A stretch of 5,689 nucleotides of DNA from CAZTWC01 sp964617105 [NCBI: uncultured Myxococcia bacterium] (lineage in GTDB: Bacteria; CAZTWC01). A program made the translations under genes and the position numbers. The stretch is from positions 1 to 5,689 of the forward strand of contig CAZTWC010000248.1 of the NCBI GenBank assembly GCA_964617105.1, written 5' to 3'. The notes beneath the pieces are model-generated. The model was not told the origin of the DNA, did not search any database, and saw nothing but the letters and a program-made list of their open reading frames with translations. Positions 1 to 5,689 of this stretch are shown here, piece after piece (the stretch's first letter is position 1; each line of letters starts with the position of its first letter).

Positions 1-1831
1 CGGAACTGCATGTTCTCTCTAATTGTTCGTCAATTTTTCCATCACAGTTGTTGTCTTGGTCATCGCAGGTGATTTCTGTCTTCTCGTATTCACTGATCTG
101 GTGGTAATCAGGCTCTATCCAAACCCCTTTGATACAGATCTGTTTTTGTCCAGTGCAAACCCCTTTAATTAACTTGGCATCGGGATAAACCATATCCTGG
201 TCATCTGTATCAATCTTGCCATCTCCATCATTGTCTTTTTGGTCACAAATCTCTTCCCGAGGCACAACTTTTATTCTCACCACATCGGGGGCGCCAAAAT
301 CTTTGCCATCCCCAACCGCCAAAGCCACCTCGAACAACCCAGGTTTGTCACCGGGAAAACTGGCCATATTTTTATTGCGATCAACTATTTTGGCCTGGCT
401 TCCAGAAGGTTTTTGGACAAAATACCAATGAAAAATTAAGTTGTTATCCTTATCATCGGGATCATAACTTTTAGAGCCGTCCAACTTAATTATTTGCCCG
501 TAATCTTGTTCCTGATTCTCTCCGGCATCAGCCACTGGGGGGCGGTTGCCATCCACCTCTACGTATTCCCGGCAAATCTCCATATCCGGGTCGTATTTAA
601 ACCCCAAAGGATTGCACCAACAATAACTGTCCTCATCTTTATTAACGATGCCGTCATTGTCGTTGTCACAGTCCACCGTAACATCGTTGCAACTTTGATC
701 TTTGCTGCTTTGATCTTTTATCCCATCTCCGTCACAATCAGGGGCAGCCACTTTTTGATCCTCTTTATCCTTATCTTTATCAGTATCTTTTCCATCTTGC
801 CCATCTTGTGGATCGTCAGTTTTCTCTTTCTCTTTTTTCTTGGGATAGATGTTATTCACCTTGGTTTCTTCTTTGTCCAACACCACCACGTTGGCCACGA
901 AACCGTTATACTCCTCACTAAGTGGTTTTCGCAGCAAACCAGCCAACAGGGACTGCGATTTTTCATCTCTATCAATAGTTCCGTGGGCTTTTAACATGAA
1001 AATACCCTGGGGAACATCCTCTATTTGATATTTACCATCGTTGCCCACCTGAAAAGGACCGATTTGCTTTTCTCCTCCAATAAGGGTCACCTGTAGACCG
1101 CCATAATTTGAGACTCCAGGAATTACTATCTTACCAACAACGCTACCCTTGGCCTCAGGGTCGTATTTCATCATCACTTTATCATTTATGGTCTTGCTCT
1201 GACCAACTTCGGTGCTAATATTACGCAATACCCCTATTCCTAAGTGGGGCCGGTTGATAGCTGCCGCCACCAGTACATAGTCACCCTTGGGAACCCGTTT
1301 GAGAGAAAATTTGCCATCCATGCCGGTAAAGGCAGACCAGGAGGTGTTGGCCAGCACCACTTTTATTCCCAACTTGTCACCACTTTCAAAGGGCACCACT
1401 TCTCCTTTGATATCTCCGGCTTTGGCCACCACAATAGGCCCCAGATCAACCGCATCCCCATCTTTGACAATAATGTTTCTTCGCCGCATCTGCAGAGCCC
1501 ATTTCTCCTTCGGCTCATCAGGGTGGGTGCACTTGATATGAACGGTGTGAGAATCGATTTTTTCCTCTGCTGCTGGCACATTATGCATCTTGAACTGTCC
1601 CTGAGCATCGGTGGGCACGGTTAGAGTTGTTCCCAGCAGGTGGATTAGACACCCGGATAATAGATGTCTCTTTTGAGCATCTTCATAGACAATGGTGCCT
1701 TTAATTACCCCAGGCTGACTCTTTTCTATAGGATTATCAAAATCGAATCGGCAGGATATGAAGGATATGAAGGATATAAAGGATATGAATGAAAATAACC
1801 ATAATTGGGGAAAAAATGTTTTGGTTTTCAT
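1..1831 (-). CDS. Partial multidomain probable lipoprotein (carboxypeptidase-regulatory-like folds, DxDxDG, PKD-like and MopE-type motifs)
   Basis: Only the N-terminal 610 residues are present; the frame is open to the left edge and has no stop. It starts at ATG 1831-1829 after a weak GAGA ribosome site. Residues 1-26 form a signal peptide (MKTK, then a hydrophobic stretch with four FIS units), followed by Cys27. FIS-C is a loose lipobox, so lipidation and outer-membrane or periplasmic anchoring are likely but not certain. Three beta-sandwich segments resembling carboxypeptidase regulatory-like domains follow at about 41-101, 138-191 and 228-284, each with a D.G.(F/Y).(I/L/M)..VP.G-like strand pattern. 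A Lys/Asp/Glu linker (330-360) leads to DxDxDG-type calcium-binding loops (365-373, 387-395), a PKD-like domain (430-523: PPVADAG, SYDPD, W469) and MopE-type motifs (528-541, 589-602: CDDQDNNCDGKIDE). Twelve of its cysteines lie after residue 361, suggesting disulfides outside the cytoplasm. No enzymatic residues are visible; a surface-structural or binding role is inferred. The ligand is unknown. Confidence 0.85.
   Translation of the reverse strand, partial: MKTKTFFPQLWLFSFISFISFISFISCRFDFDNPIEKSQPGVIKGTIVYEDAQKRHLLSGCLIHLLGTTLTVPTDAQGQFKMHNVPAAEEKIDSHTVHIKCTHPDEPKEKWALQMRRRNIIVKDGDAVDLGPIVVAKAGDIKGEVVPFESGDKLGIKVVLANTSWSAFTGMDGKFSLKRVPKGDYVLVAAAINRPHLGIGVLRNISTEVGQSKTINDKVMMKYDPEAKGSVVGKIVIPGVSNYGGLQVTLIGGEKQIGPFQVGNDGKYQIEDVPQGIFMLKAHGTIDRDEKSQSLLAGLLRKPLSEEYNGFVANVVVLDKEETKVNNIYPKKKEKEKTDDPQDGQDGKDTDKDKDKEDQKVAAPDCDGDGIKDQSSKDQSCNDVTVDCDNDNDGIVNKDEDSYCWCNPLGFKYDPDMEICREYVEVDGNRPPVADAGENQEQDYGQIIKLDGSKSYDPDDKDNNLIFHWYFVQKPSGSQAKIVDRNKNMASFPGDKPGLFEVALAVGDGKDFGAPDVVRIKVVPREEICDQKDNDGDGKIDTDDQDMVYPDAKLIKGVCTGQKQICIKGVWIEPDYHQISEYEKTEITCDDQDNNCDGKIDEQLERTCSS
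1754..1789 (-). repeat. Four tandem 9-bp repeats encoding FIS-FIS-FIS-FIS in the signal peptide
   Basis: On the plus strand the unit GGATATGAA occurs four times head to tail at 1754-1762, 1763-1771, 1772-1780 and 1781-1789; the third copy has one change (GGATATAAA). On the coding strand each unit gives Phe-Ile-Ser. The array fills the second half of the hydrophobic core and ends directly at the presumed lipidated Cys27. Because the unit is a multiple of three, gain or loss of copies would keep the reading frame and change the core by three residues. Confidence 0.95.
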
Positions 1832-1893
1832 AATTATCTCGTAAATTGTAGGATGGACACTAGTGCACTAGATAAACAACTAATTTTCAATAT
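1832..1893 (-). promoter_or_regulatory. Intergenic leader of the lipoprotein gene with 12-bp palindrome
   Basis: This 62-nt gap separates the hypothetical gene from the lipoprotein gene. It contains the perfect palindrome CTAGTGCACTAG (1860-1871) and, on the minus strand, TACAAT at 1850-1845, a possible -10 box about 14 nt before the ATG. No -35 box lies at normal spacing: TTGTTT at 1879-1874 is 23 nt away, which is too far. If the -10 is real, the palindrome would overlap the -35 region, as a dimeric regulator site would. There is no hairpin with a T-run, so readthrough from the upstream genes is also possible. Confidence 0.3.
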
Positions 1894-2982
1894 TTAGCGC
1901 ATGGCTTTCTTTTTGGCAACCAGTTTTTTGGCCGTAGTGGTGATAACCGAATGGGTCCCTCTGGTTTTGGAGATGTTTATTAGATCTTTAAAGTTTAAGG
2001 TGGGTAAATATCGAAGCGAAAGGGAAAGAGGAGTTTTGGGATTCTTAACCAGAGCCGATTTGACGTGATAGTTTTTAATCCACTCTTTATTGGTTGCTAT
2101 CCTTCTAACCACCTCTTCGTTTAAATTTTTATTTTTGGCATAATCGCAGACTTCATGTTCGGTTAATTTTGGGTTATCCAAAACCGAGCAGGCAATTACT
2201 TTGTTGGATGAAGAGATAAGAGCCCGGCGGGTTTCCCGGTTGCCCATTGCACCCAATTTAATCCTCTGAGCCACGCTTAGCAGTTTTATTTTTGACAACA
2301 GAGATTCTCTTTTAACCTCAGTATTTTCACCCTCTTCAACCAGTTCCTGCGGAAGTTCTTCAGCCCCCTTTTCCTCTTCTTTTTGGTCAGGCTCTTCTCT
2401 TCTCTTCTTTTCTGTAGCAGGGGCTTCTTCTGGTTCTTTGCTGATTTCCCCCGGGGCTTCAGTCCAGGGGAGGTTATGCTCTCGGGCAAAATCATGTAAT
2501 TTTTCTGTGGTAGCCTTGCTCAGGTTACCGCCCGATATCAAGGCGGGTAACAATTCCCTGCATCTAATCAGCCGCACTTGGTTTTGGGCGATTATCTCTG
2601 CGGTGTCTTTGCTCACCTGGCCGGCCAACCATACTATGGTGTTATCATGGCAATTCTTATTGAGAACAATATGCTCAAGAAAAAGCGGAACTCTGGTCAG
2701 GCAGACCTGGGCAGCCAGATGCAGCACTTGGGGGGAGTCTATCCCACCTGTAGCGGCTTCAGCCATATTCGCGGGCATTTGCTCTAAACTATTTATAGCC
2801 TCAGAGCGTAATTTTTCCTCTTGCTCTGAAGCCATTATCAGTAAAAGAGCCAGGATTTCATCGGGCGCCAGAGGTGCCATCATTTTGGCTGCCATAAGGC
2901 GCATGGGCATTGGACAGGAAGGCTCTAAATAGGGCTTTATCTTTTCTGGTAAATGATGTCGTTCTATTTTCATAACCGGCAC
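1894..2982 (-). CDS. Hypothetical HEAT-like / helical-repeat protein
   Basis: Function not recognised. The gene starts at GTG (2982-2980), 6 nt after the stop of the EF-G-like gene, or at ATG (2973-2971), giving 362 or 359 residues. Neither start has a clear Shine-Dalgarno site, which points to translational coupling with the upstream gene. There is no signal peptide or membrane segment, so it is probably cytoplasmic. An N-terminal helical half (about 10-175) contains PMPMRLMAA and APDEILALLL, in the style of HEAT or leucine-rich-variant repeats. A charged Glu/Lys-rich linker (178-226) follows, then a second helical part (227-355) with NRETRRALI, SNKVIACSVL, NKEWIKNYHVKSALVKNPKTPLSL and RYLPTL, and a basic tail ending KKLVAKKKAMR. 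From memory, the NPKTPL..(A/S)LR.L segment resembles conserved uncharacterised Myxococcota/deltaproteobacterial proteins. A scaffold or protein-binding role is only a guess from the repeat-like helices. Confidence 0.85.
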   Translation of the reverse strand: MPVMKIERHHLPEKIKPYLEPSCPMPMRLMAAKMMAPLAPDEILALLLIMASEQEEKLRSEAINSLEQMPANMAEAATGGIDSPQVLHLAAQVCLTRVPLFLEHIVLNKNCHDNTIVWLAGQVSKDTAEIIAQNQVRLIRCRELLPALISGGNLSKATTEKLHDFAREHNLPWTEAPGEISKEPEEAPATEKKRREEPDQKEEEKGAEELPQELVEEGENTEVKRESLLSKIKLLSVAQRIKLGAMGNRETRRALISSSNKVIACSVLDNPKLTEHEVCDYAKNKNLNEEVVRRIATNKEWIKNYHVKSALVKNPKTPLSLSLRYLPTLNFKDLINISKTRGTHSVITTTAKKLVAKKKAMR

Positions 2983-2988
2983 TAGATA

Positions 2989-5091
2989 TCAATCATCATC
3001 ATCTTCGTCATCAACTTTGCTCTCTTTGATAATTTTTTCTTGAAGTTGAGCAGGCACCTCTTCATAGTGGGAGTGCTGCATGGTGAAAATTCCCTGGCCA
3101 CTGGTCATAGACGTGAGATCTGGAGAATATTTCAACACTTCAGCCATGGGCACCTGAGCTTTAATTATCTGATTTTTCCCCTGAGTATCCATGCCTAACA
3201 CTTTACCCCGGCGGCTGTTGAGGTCACCGATAATATCGCCCATAAACTCTTCCGGCACGGTAACTTCCATGGTCATAACCGGTTCTAGTAAAGTGGGCTT
3301 AGCCTCTTTGGCGGCAAGTTTAAAGCCCTTAGACCCGGCAACTTTAAAGGCCATCTCTGAGGAGTCTACATCGTGGTATTTGCCATCAAATAGACGTACC
3401 CTGATGTTTTCCATAGGAAATCCGCCCAAAACACCCTTTTCCATGGCTCCAATGATCCCTTTTTCCACAGCTGGGATATACTGGCGGGGGATAGAGCCAC
3501 CCACAATATTATCCACAAATTCAAAGGGTTCCTCAGCATCATAGGGCAAGGGCTCAAGGTCGATATAACAGACGCCGAACTGTCCCCGGCCTCCGGTCTG
3601 TTTTTTATGTTTCCCTTCTATATTGGTAACCTTTTTCTTAACAGTTTCACGATAGGGTACTTTAGGTAGAGCCAGAGTCACTTCCACCCCAAATTTGCGT
3701 TTCATTTTATCCACTATCACTTCGATATGATTTTGTCCCATTCCTGATAAGATTAGATCTTTGAATTGCTCATCGCGGGTTACCACCAGGGTGGGATCTT
3801 CTTCCTTCAACCGGTTTACCGCATTGGCGATCTTATCTTCATCACCCTTGCTTTTGGGCTTAATCGCAAAGGATATAGCCGGCGGTGGTGAAGATGGCAG
3901 GGAATACAATACCTGGTGACTATCATCACACAGAGTATCTCCGGTTATAGTCTCTTTTAATTTGGCTACGGCCAGGATATCCCCTGGAACAGAAGCCTGG
4001 ACTGCCTCAGGTTTTTTTCCGAACAGTTGCAATATTTGTCCAAAACGCTCTTTGCACTGTTTTTTTGAATTATAAACCACAGAATCGGGGTTTAAAATAC
4101 CGCTTAATATTTTAAATACCGATAATTTACCAGCATAGGGGTCCACAATAGTTTTAAAGACCAGAGCGGCAAAAGGCTCATCAGGAGAAATTTTCCTTTC
4201 TATCTCTTCTTCGCTTTTGCAGTCAATGGCTGTGATAGATCCAGTCTCCAAAGTAGATGGGAAATAGTTTACCACCAAATCTAAAAGAGGAGTTATGCCG
4301 ATATTCTTAGAGGCTGACCCGCAGAGAATGGGAAAGATTTGACGTTTTTTAACCGCTTTTTTTAATCCTTCCAAAATTTCATCTTCATTCAACTCCCCCT
4401 CTTCAAGGTATTTTTCTAGTAATTCATCATCGGTTTCAGCAATATTTTCAATTAATTTTTCCCGAGCGCTCTCCACTTCGTCCATTAAATCGGCAGGGAC
4501 TTCACCCTCTTTAAATTCTCCGGTTCCGTCATTTTCATACACATAACTTTTCATCTGCAGCAGATCCACAATACCGTTAAAATTAGCCTCTTGTCCAATG
4601 GGCAACTGGAGCGGAGTAAAATGGGCAGACAGATTTTCAGAAAGATCGGCCACGGTTTTTTCAAAATCGGCCCGCTCCCGATCCATTTTGTTGATAAAGG
4701 CTATACAGGGCAGGGAACGATCAGAAACATTTTGCCACCTTTTATAGGTCTGGATCTCCACACCATCAACAGCACTTACTACCAGCACAGCACTATCAAT
4801 AATTTGGATGGAGTTGATGGTATCGGCTAAAAAGTTTATATCCCCCGGAGTGTCAACGATATTTATTTTGTGTTTTTTCCACTCCAGCCAGGCAATACTG
4901 GCATTTATTGACATCACCCGGTTTATTTCTTCTACATCATAATCAAAAATGGTATTTCCTTCTTCCACTCTGCCCTGGCGGGTGGTAGCCTTTGCAGAGA
5001 ACAGCATAGCCTCTCCCAGAGAGGTTTTACCAGCTCCCTTATGGGCCAACAGTCCTATGTTCCTCAAATTTTCGGCATTATAGCTTTTCAT
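2989..5091 (-). CDS. fusA: Elongation factor G-like translation GTPase
   Basis: At 700 residues this is full length for EF-G, with all five domains. The G domain has the P-loop AHKGAGKT (16-23), G3 DTPGD (80-84), G4 NKMD (134-137) and G5 GSAS (258-261). Domain II is about 300-390. Domain III runs to about 475 and includes SGMGQNHIEV (449-458). Domain IV has GGRGQFG (500-506) and YHDVDSSE (572-579), whose His573 matches the tip histidine of translocating EF-G. Domain V has MGDIIGDLNSRRGKVLGM (617-634) and HYEEVP. The role is ribosomal translocation or a related GTP-dependent ribosome function in the cytoplasm. Two G-domain positions differ from canonical EF-G: Asp84 replaces the catalytic histidine of DTPGH, and switch I reads RVMSI rather than RGITI, as in EF-G2-type paralogues. 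The tail ends in DDEDDDD. There is no rpsL, rpsG or tuf beside it, so it may be a second EF-G and the symbol is provisional. ATG 5091 is supported by AAAGGA upstream. Confidence 0.93.
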   Translation of the reverse strand: MKSYNAENLRNIGLLAHKGAGKTSLGEAMLFSAKATTRQGRVEEGNTIFDYDVEEINRVMSINASIAWLEWKKHKINIVDTPGDINFLADTINSIQIIDSAVLVVSAVDGVEIQTYKRWQNVSDRSLPCIAFINKMDRERADFEKTVADLSENLSAHFTPLQLPIGQEANFNGIVDLLQMKSYVYENDGTGEFKEGEVPADLMDEVESAREKLIENIAETDDELLEKYLEEGELNEDEILEGLKKAVKKRQIFPILCGSASKNIGITPLLDLVVNYFPSTLETGSITAIDCKSEEEIERKISPDEPFAALVFKTIVDPYAGKLSVFKILSGILNPDSVVYNSKKQCKERFGQILQLFGKKPEAVQASVPGDILAVAKLKETITGDTLCDDSHQVLYSLPSSPPPAISFAIKPKSKGDEDKIANAVNRLKEEDPTLVVTRDEQFKDLILSGMGQNHIEVIVDKMKRKFGVEVTLALPKVPYRETVKKKVTNIEGKHKKQTGGRGQFGVCYIDLEPLPYDAEEPFEFVDNIVGGSIPRQYIPAVEKGIIGAMEKGVLGGFPMENIRVRLFDGKYHDVDSSEMAFKVAGSKGFKLAAKEAKPTLLEPVMTMEVTVPEEFMGDIIGDLNSRRGKVLGMDTQGKNQIIKAQVPMAEVLKYSPDLTSMTSGQGIFTMQHSHYEEVPAQLQEKIIKESKVDDEDDDD

Positions 5092-5101
5092 CCTGCGACC
5101 A

Positions 5102-5107
5102 TCCTTT
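5102..5107 (-). promoter_or_regulatory. Ribosome binding site of the EF-G-like gene
   Basis: AAAGGA on the minus strand lies 10 nt upstream of ATG 5091. A second purine-rich stretch, GCAGG, directly abuts the ATG and is too close to act as a Shine-Dalgarno site. Confidence 0.6.
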
Positions 5108-5142
5108 CATTGAAATAGAAATAAACGATTAGATTTGATAAT

Positions 5143-5173
5143 ATTATATGTAACGAATTTTTGTTAAACACAA
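5143..5173 (-). promoter_or_regulatory. Probable promoter of the EF-G-like gene
   Basis: The minus strand has a perfect TATAAT -10 box at 5148-5143, about 52 nt before the start codon, in an AT-rich stretch. The best -35 candidate is TTGTGT at 5173-5168 with a long 19-nt spacer. The -10 is convincing as a motif but the -35 is weak, so the start site (about 5136) is an inference. This promoter would serve the EF-G-like gene, the hypothetical gene and possibly the lipoprotein gene. Confidence 0.45.
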
Positions 5174-5254
5174 TGGAAAGTCAACTACAGTCCCATAAAA
5201 CGGGTAAAAAATCAAGCTCATAAATGCGAGTTACCTGAAACCGATTTATCTAGC

Positions 5255-5283
5255 TTGACATTGCCACAATTATTTGGTAAAAA
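5255..5283 (+). promoter_or_regulatory. Sigma70-type promoter of the tRNA-Leu/tRNA-Lys operon
   Basis: A perfect TTGACA -35 box (5255-5260) is followed after 17 nt by TAAAAA (5278-5283), a 4-of-6 match to TATAAT. The predicted start, around 5290, is about 10 nt before the mature tRNA-Leu 5' end, which fits a short precursor leader. The promoter diverges from the EF-G-like gene. Confidence 0.6.
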
Positions 5284-5299
5284 TATTGCCCTTCTAGGC

Positions 5300-5386
5300 G
5301 CCGGGGTGGTGAAACTGGTAGACGCAGTGGACTCAAAATCCACCGGGCTTATGCTCATGGGGGTTCGATTCCCCCCTCCGGCACCA
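5300..5386 (+). tRNA. tRNA-Leu (anticodon CAA)
   Basis: This 87-nt tRNA, with the CCA end encoded (5384-5386), decodes UUG. The acceptor stem GCCGGGG pairs with CTCCGGC with one G-U pair. The anticodon stem GTGGA/TCCAC holds the loop CTCAAAA with anticodon CAA at 5334-5336. A long variable arm (5344-5358), as expected for a class II tRNA such as leucine, precedes the T arm GGGGG-TTCGATT-CCCCC. The discriminator base is A5383, also as expected for leucine. It is the first gene of a two-tRNA operon, 11 nt before tRNA-Lys. Confidence 0.97.
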
Positions 5387-5397
5387 AAATCAAATTA

Positions 5398-5474
5398 GGG
5401 CTTGTAGCTCAACCAGGTAGAGCAGCGGACTCTTAATCCGGAGGTTGAAGGTTCGATTCCTTCCAGGCTCACCA
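5398..5474 (+). tRNA. tRNA-Lys (anticodon CTT)
   Basis: This 77-nt tRNA, with CCA encoded (5472-5474), decodes AAG. The acceptor GGGCTTG pairs with CAGGCTC through two G-U wobbles. The D stem is GCTC/GAGC, the anticodon loop CTCTTAA has CTT at 5432-5434, the variable loop is five bases (AGGTT), and the T arm is GAAGG-TTCGATT-CCTTC. The outermost anticodon-stem position, 27-43, is G-G (5425 and 5441) rather than a pair; the other four pairs are intact, so the gene looks functional. The second gene of the operon, it is followed directly by a terminator. Confidence 0.96.
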
Positions 5475-5482
5475 GTAATATC

Positions 5483-5516
5483 AAGGGGTTAGACGAAATG
5501 TCTGGCCCCTTTTTTT
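5483..5516 (+). terminator. Rho-independent terminator of the tRNA operon
   Basis: A 12-bp stem (5483-5494 with 5500-5511; AAGGGGTTAGAC against GTCTGGCCCCTT, including two G-U pairs) closes a five-base GAAAT loop. The T-run spans 5510-5516. It begins 8 nt after the tRNA-Lys CCA. On the minus strand no T-run follows the stem, so it works in one direction only. Confidence 0.93.
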
Positions 5517-5521
5517 GTTGG

Positions 5522-5554
5522 TTGACCAAAAATTGACCAAAAATTGACCAAATA
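5522..5554. repeat. Three 11-bp direct repeats (TTGACCAAAAA) downstream of tRNA-Lys
   Basis: TTGACCAAAAA occurs at 5522-5532 and 5533-5543, and with one change (TTGACCAAATA) at 5544-5554, followed by another TTG. The 11-bp period is close to one helical turn, so the copies present the same DNA face. The position just past a tRNA and its terminator is typical for arm-type integrase sites or attachment-site remnants, but no integrase is visible and the role is unknown. Confidence 0.9.
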
Positions 5555-5689
5555 TTGTCTAGGAACAAAATGAAAAGAAAACAGGGAAAATAATTTTTCC
5601 TTTAATTCCAATATGTTGTAAGTTTTTGTCCCAGTGTAAAACATATCCGAAGGTCTTTAATTTGGTTTTCTTAAGTAATTTTAACCCAT
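5555..5689. other. AT-rich DNA with no gene seen
   Basis: Between the direct repeats and the window end I see no supported coding region, RNA gene or terminator. A few ATG-started frames exist on both strands but they are very short or run across the terminator. This stretch may be the flank of a gene or element lying beyond the right edge. Confidence 0.5.

Noticed and set aside
752-844. Purine-rich low-complexity stretch as a nucleic-acid structural element
   Set aside because: It is explained by the Lys/Asp/Glu linker of the lipoprotein (residues 330-360) and is not a regular tandem repeat.
494-994. Plus-strand open frame of 166 codons rich in hydrophobic residues
   Set aside because: It is the antisense shadow of the lipoprotein gene; the minus-strand frame has a start, signal peptide and recognisable domains, while this one has none.
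2438-2932. Plus-strand open frame of 164 codons inside the hypothetical gene
   Set aside because: It lies wholly antisense to the 359-362 residue gene, which is supported by its junction with the EF-G-like gene and by family-like motifs.
5203-5235. Possible hairpin GGTAA...TTACC with inner CTC/GAG in the divergent intergenic region
   Set aside because: The stem needs a large asymmetric bulge and has no T-run; too weak to call an RNA structure or riboswitch.
5522-5554. CRISPR array
   Set aside because: The repeats are 11 bp and contiguous with no spacers.
5489-5644. Minus-strand small frame of 51 codons starting at ATG 5644
   Set aside because: It crosses the direct repeats and ends inside the tRNA terminator stem, and it has no convincing ribosome site; most likely chance.

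Overview
The window reads as part of a bacterial chromosome from a Gram-negative, deltaproteobacterium/Myxococcota-like lineage with moderate-to-low GC. Three things suggest this: a probable lipoprotein with PKD-like, DxDxDG and 'DNDCDG..DE' (MopE-type) motifs, a layout I associate with that group; an EF-G-like GTPase with the non-canonical G3 motif DTPGD; and a HEAT-like hypothetical protein whose C-terminal half resembles proteins I remember from Myxococcota. The lineage is inferred from memory of these families, not from a search.

Layout. Bases 1-5091 hold three genes, all on the minus strand and so transcribed from right to left: an EF-G-like translation GTPase (2989-5091), a 359-362 residue hypothetical protein starting 6 nt after its stop (1894-2982), and, after a 62-nt gap with a perfect 12-bp palindrome, the first 610 residues of a probable lipoprotein that runs off the left edge (1-1831). 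The lipoprotein gene has no stop inside the window. The first two genes are almost certainly one transcription unit. The lipoprotein may be read through from them or have its own promoter.

Bases 5092-5299 are a divergent intergenic region. It has a perfect TATAAT -10 box for the EF-G-like gene on the minus strand and a consensus TTGACA promoter on the plus strand. The plus-strand promoter drives a two-tRNA operon: tRNA-Leu(CAA) at 5300-5386 and tRNA-Lys(CTT) at 5398-5474, both with encoded CCA. A strong intrinsic terminator follows at 5483-5516. Just past it are three 11-bp direct repeats (5522-5554), then AT-rich DNA to the window end in which I see no gene.

Functionally, the right side is translation machinery (two tRNAs and an elongation-factor paralogue) and the left side is a surface or periplasmic lipoprotein. 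The hypothetical protein between them has no sequence-based function. I see no CRISPR array, insertion sequence, toxin-antitoxin pair or recognisable defence system. The points most worth following up are the in-frame 9-bp repeat array inside the lipoprotein signal peptide, the repeats downstream of tRNA-Lys, and the altered GTPase motifs of the EF-G-like protein.
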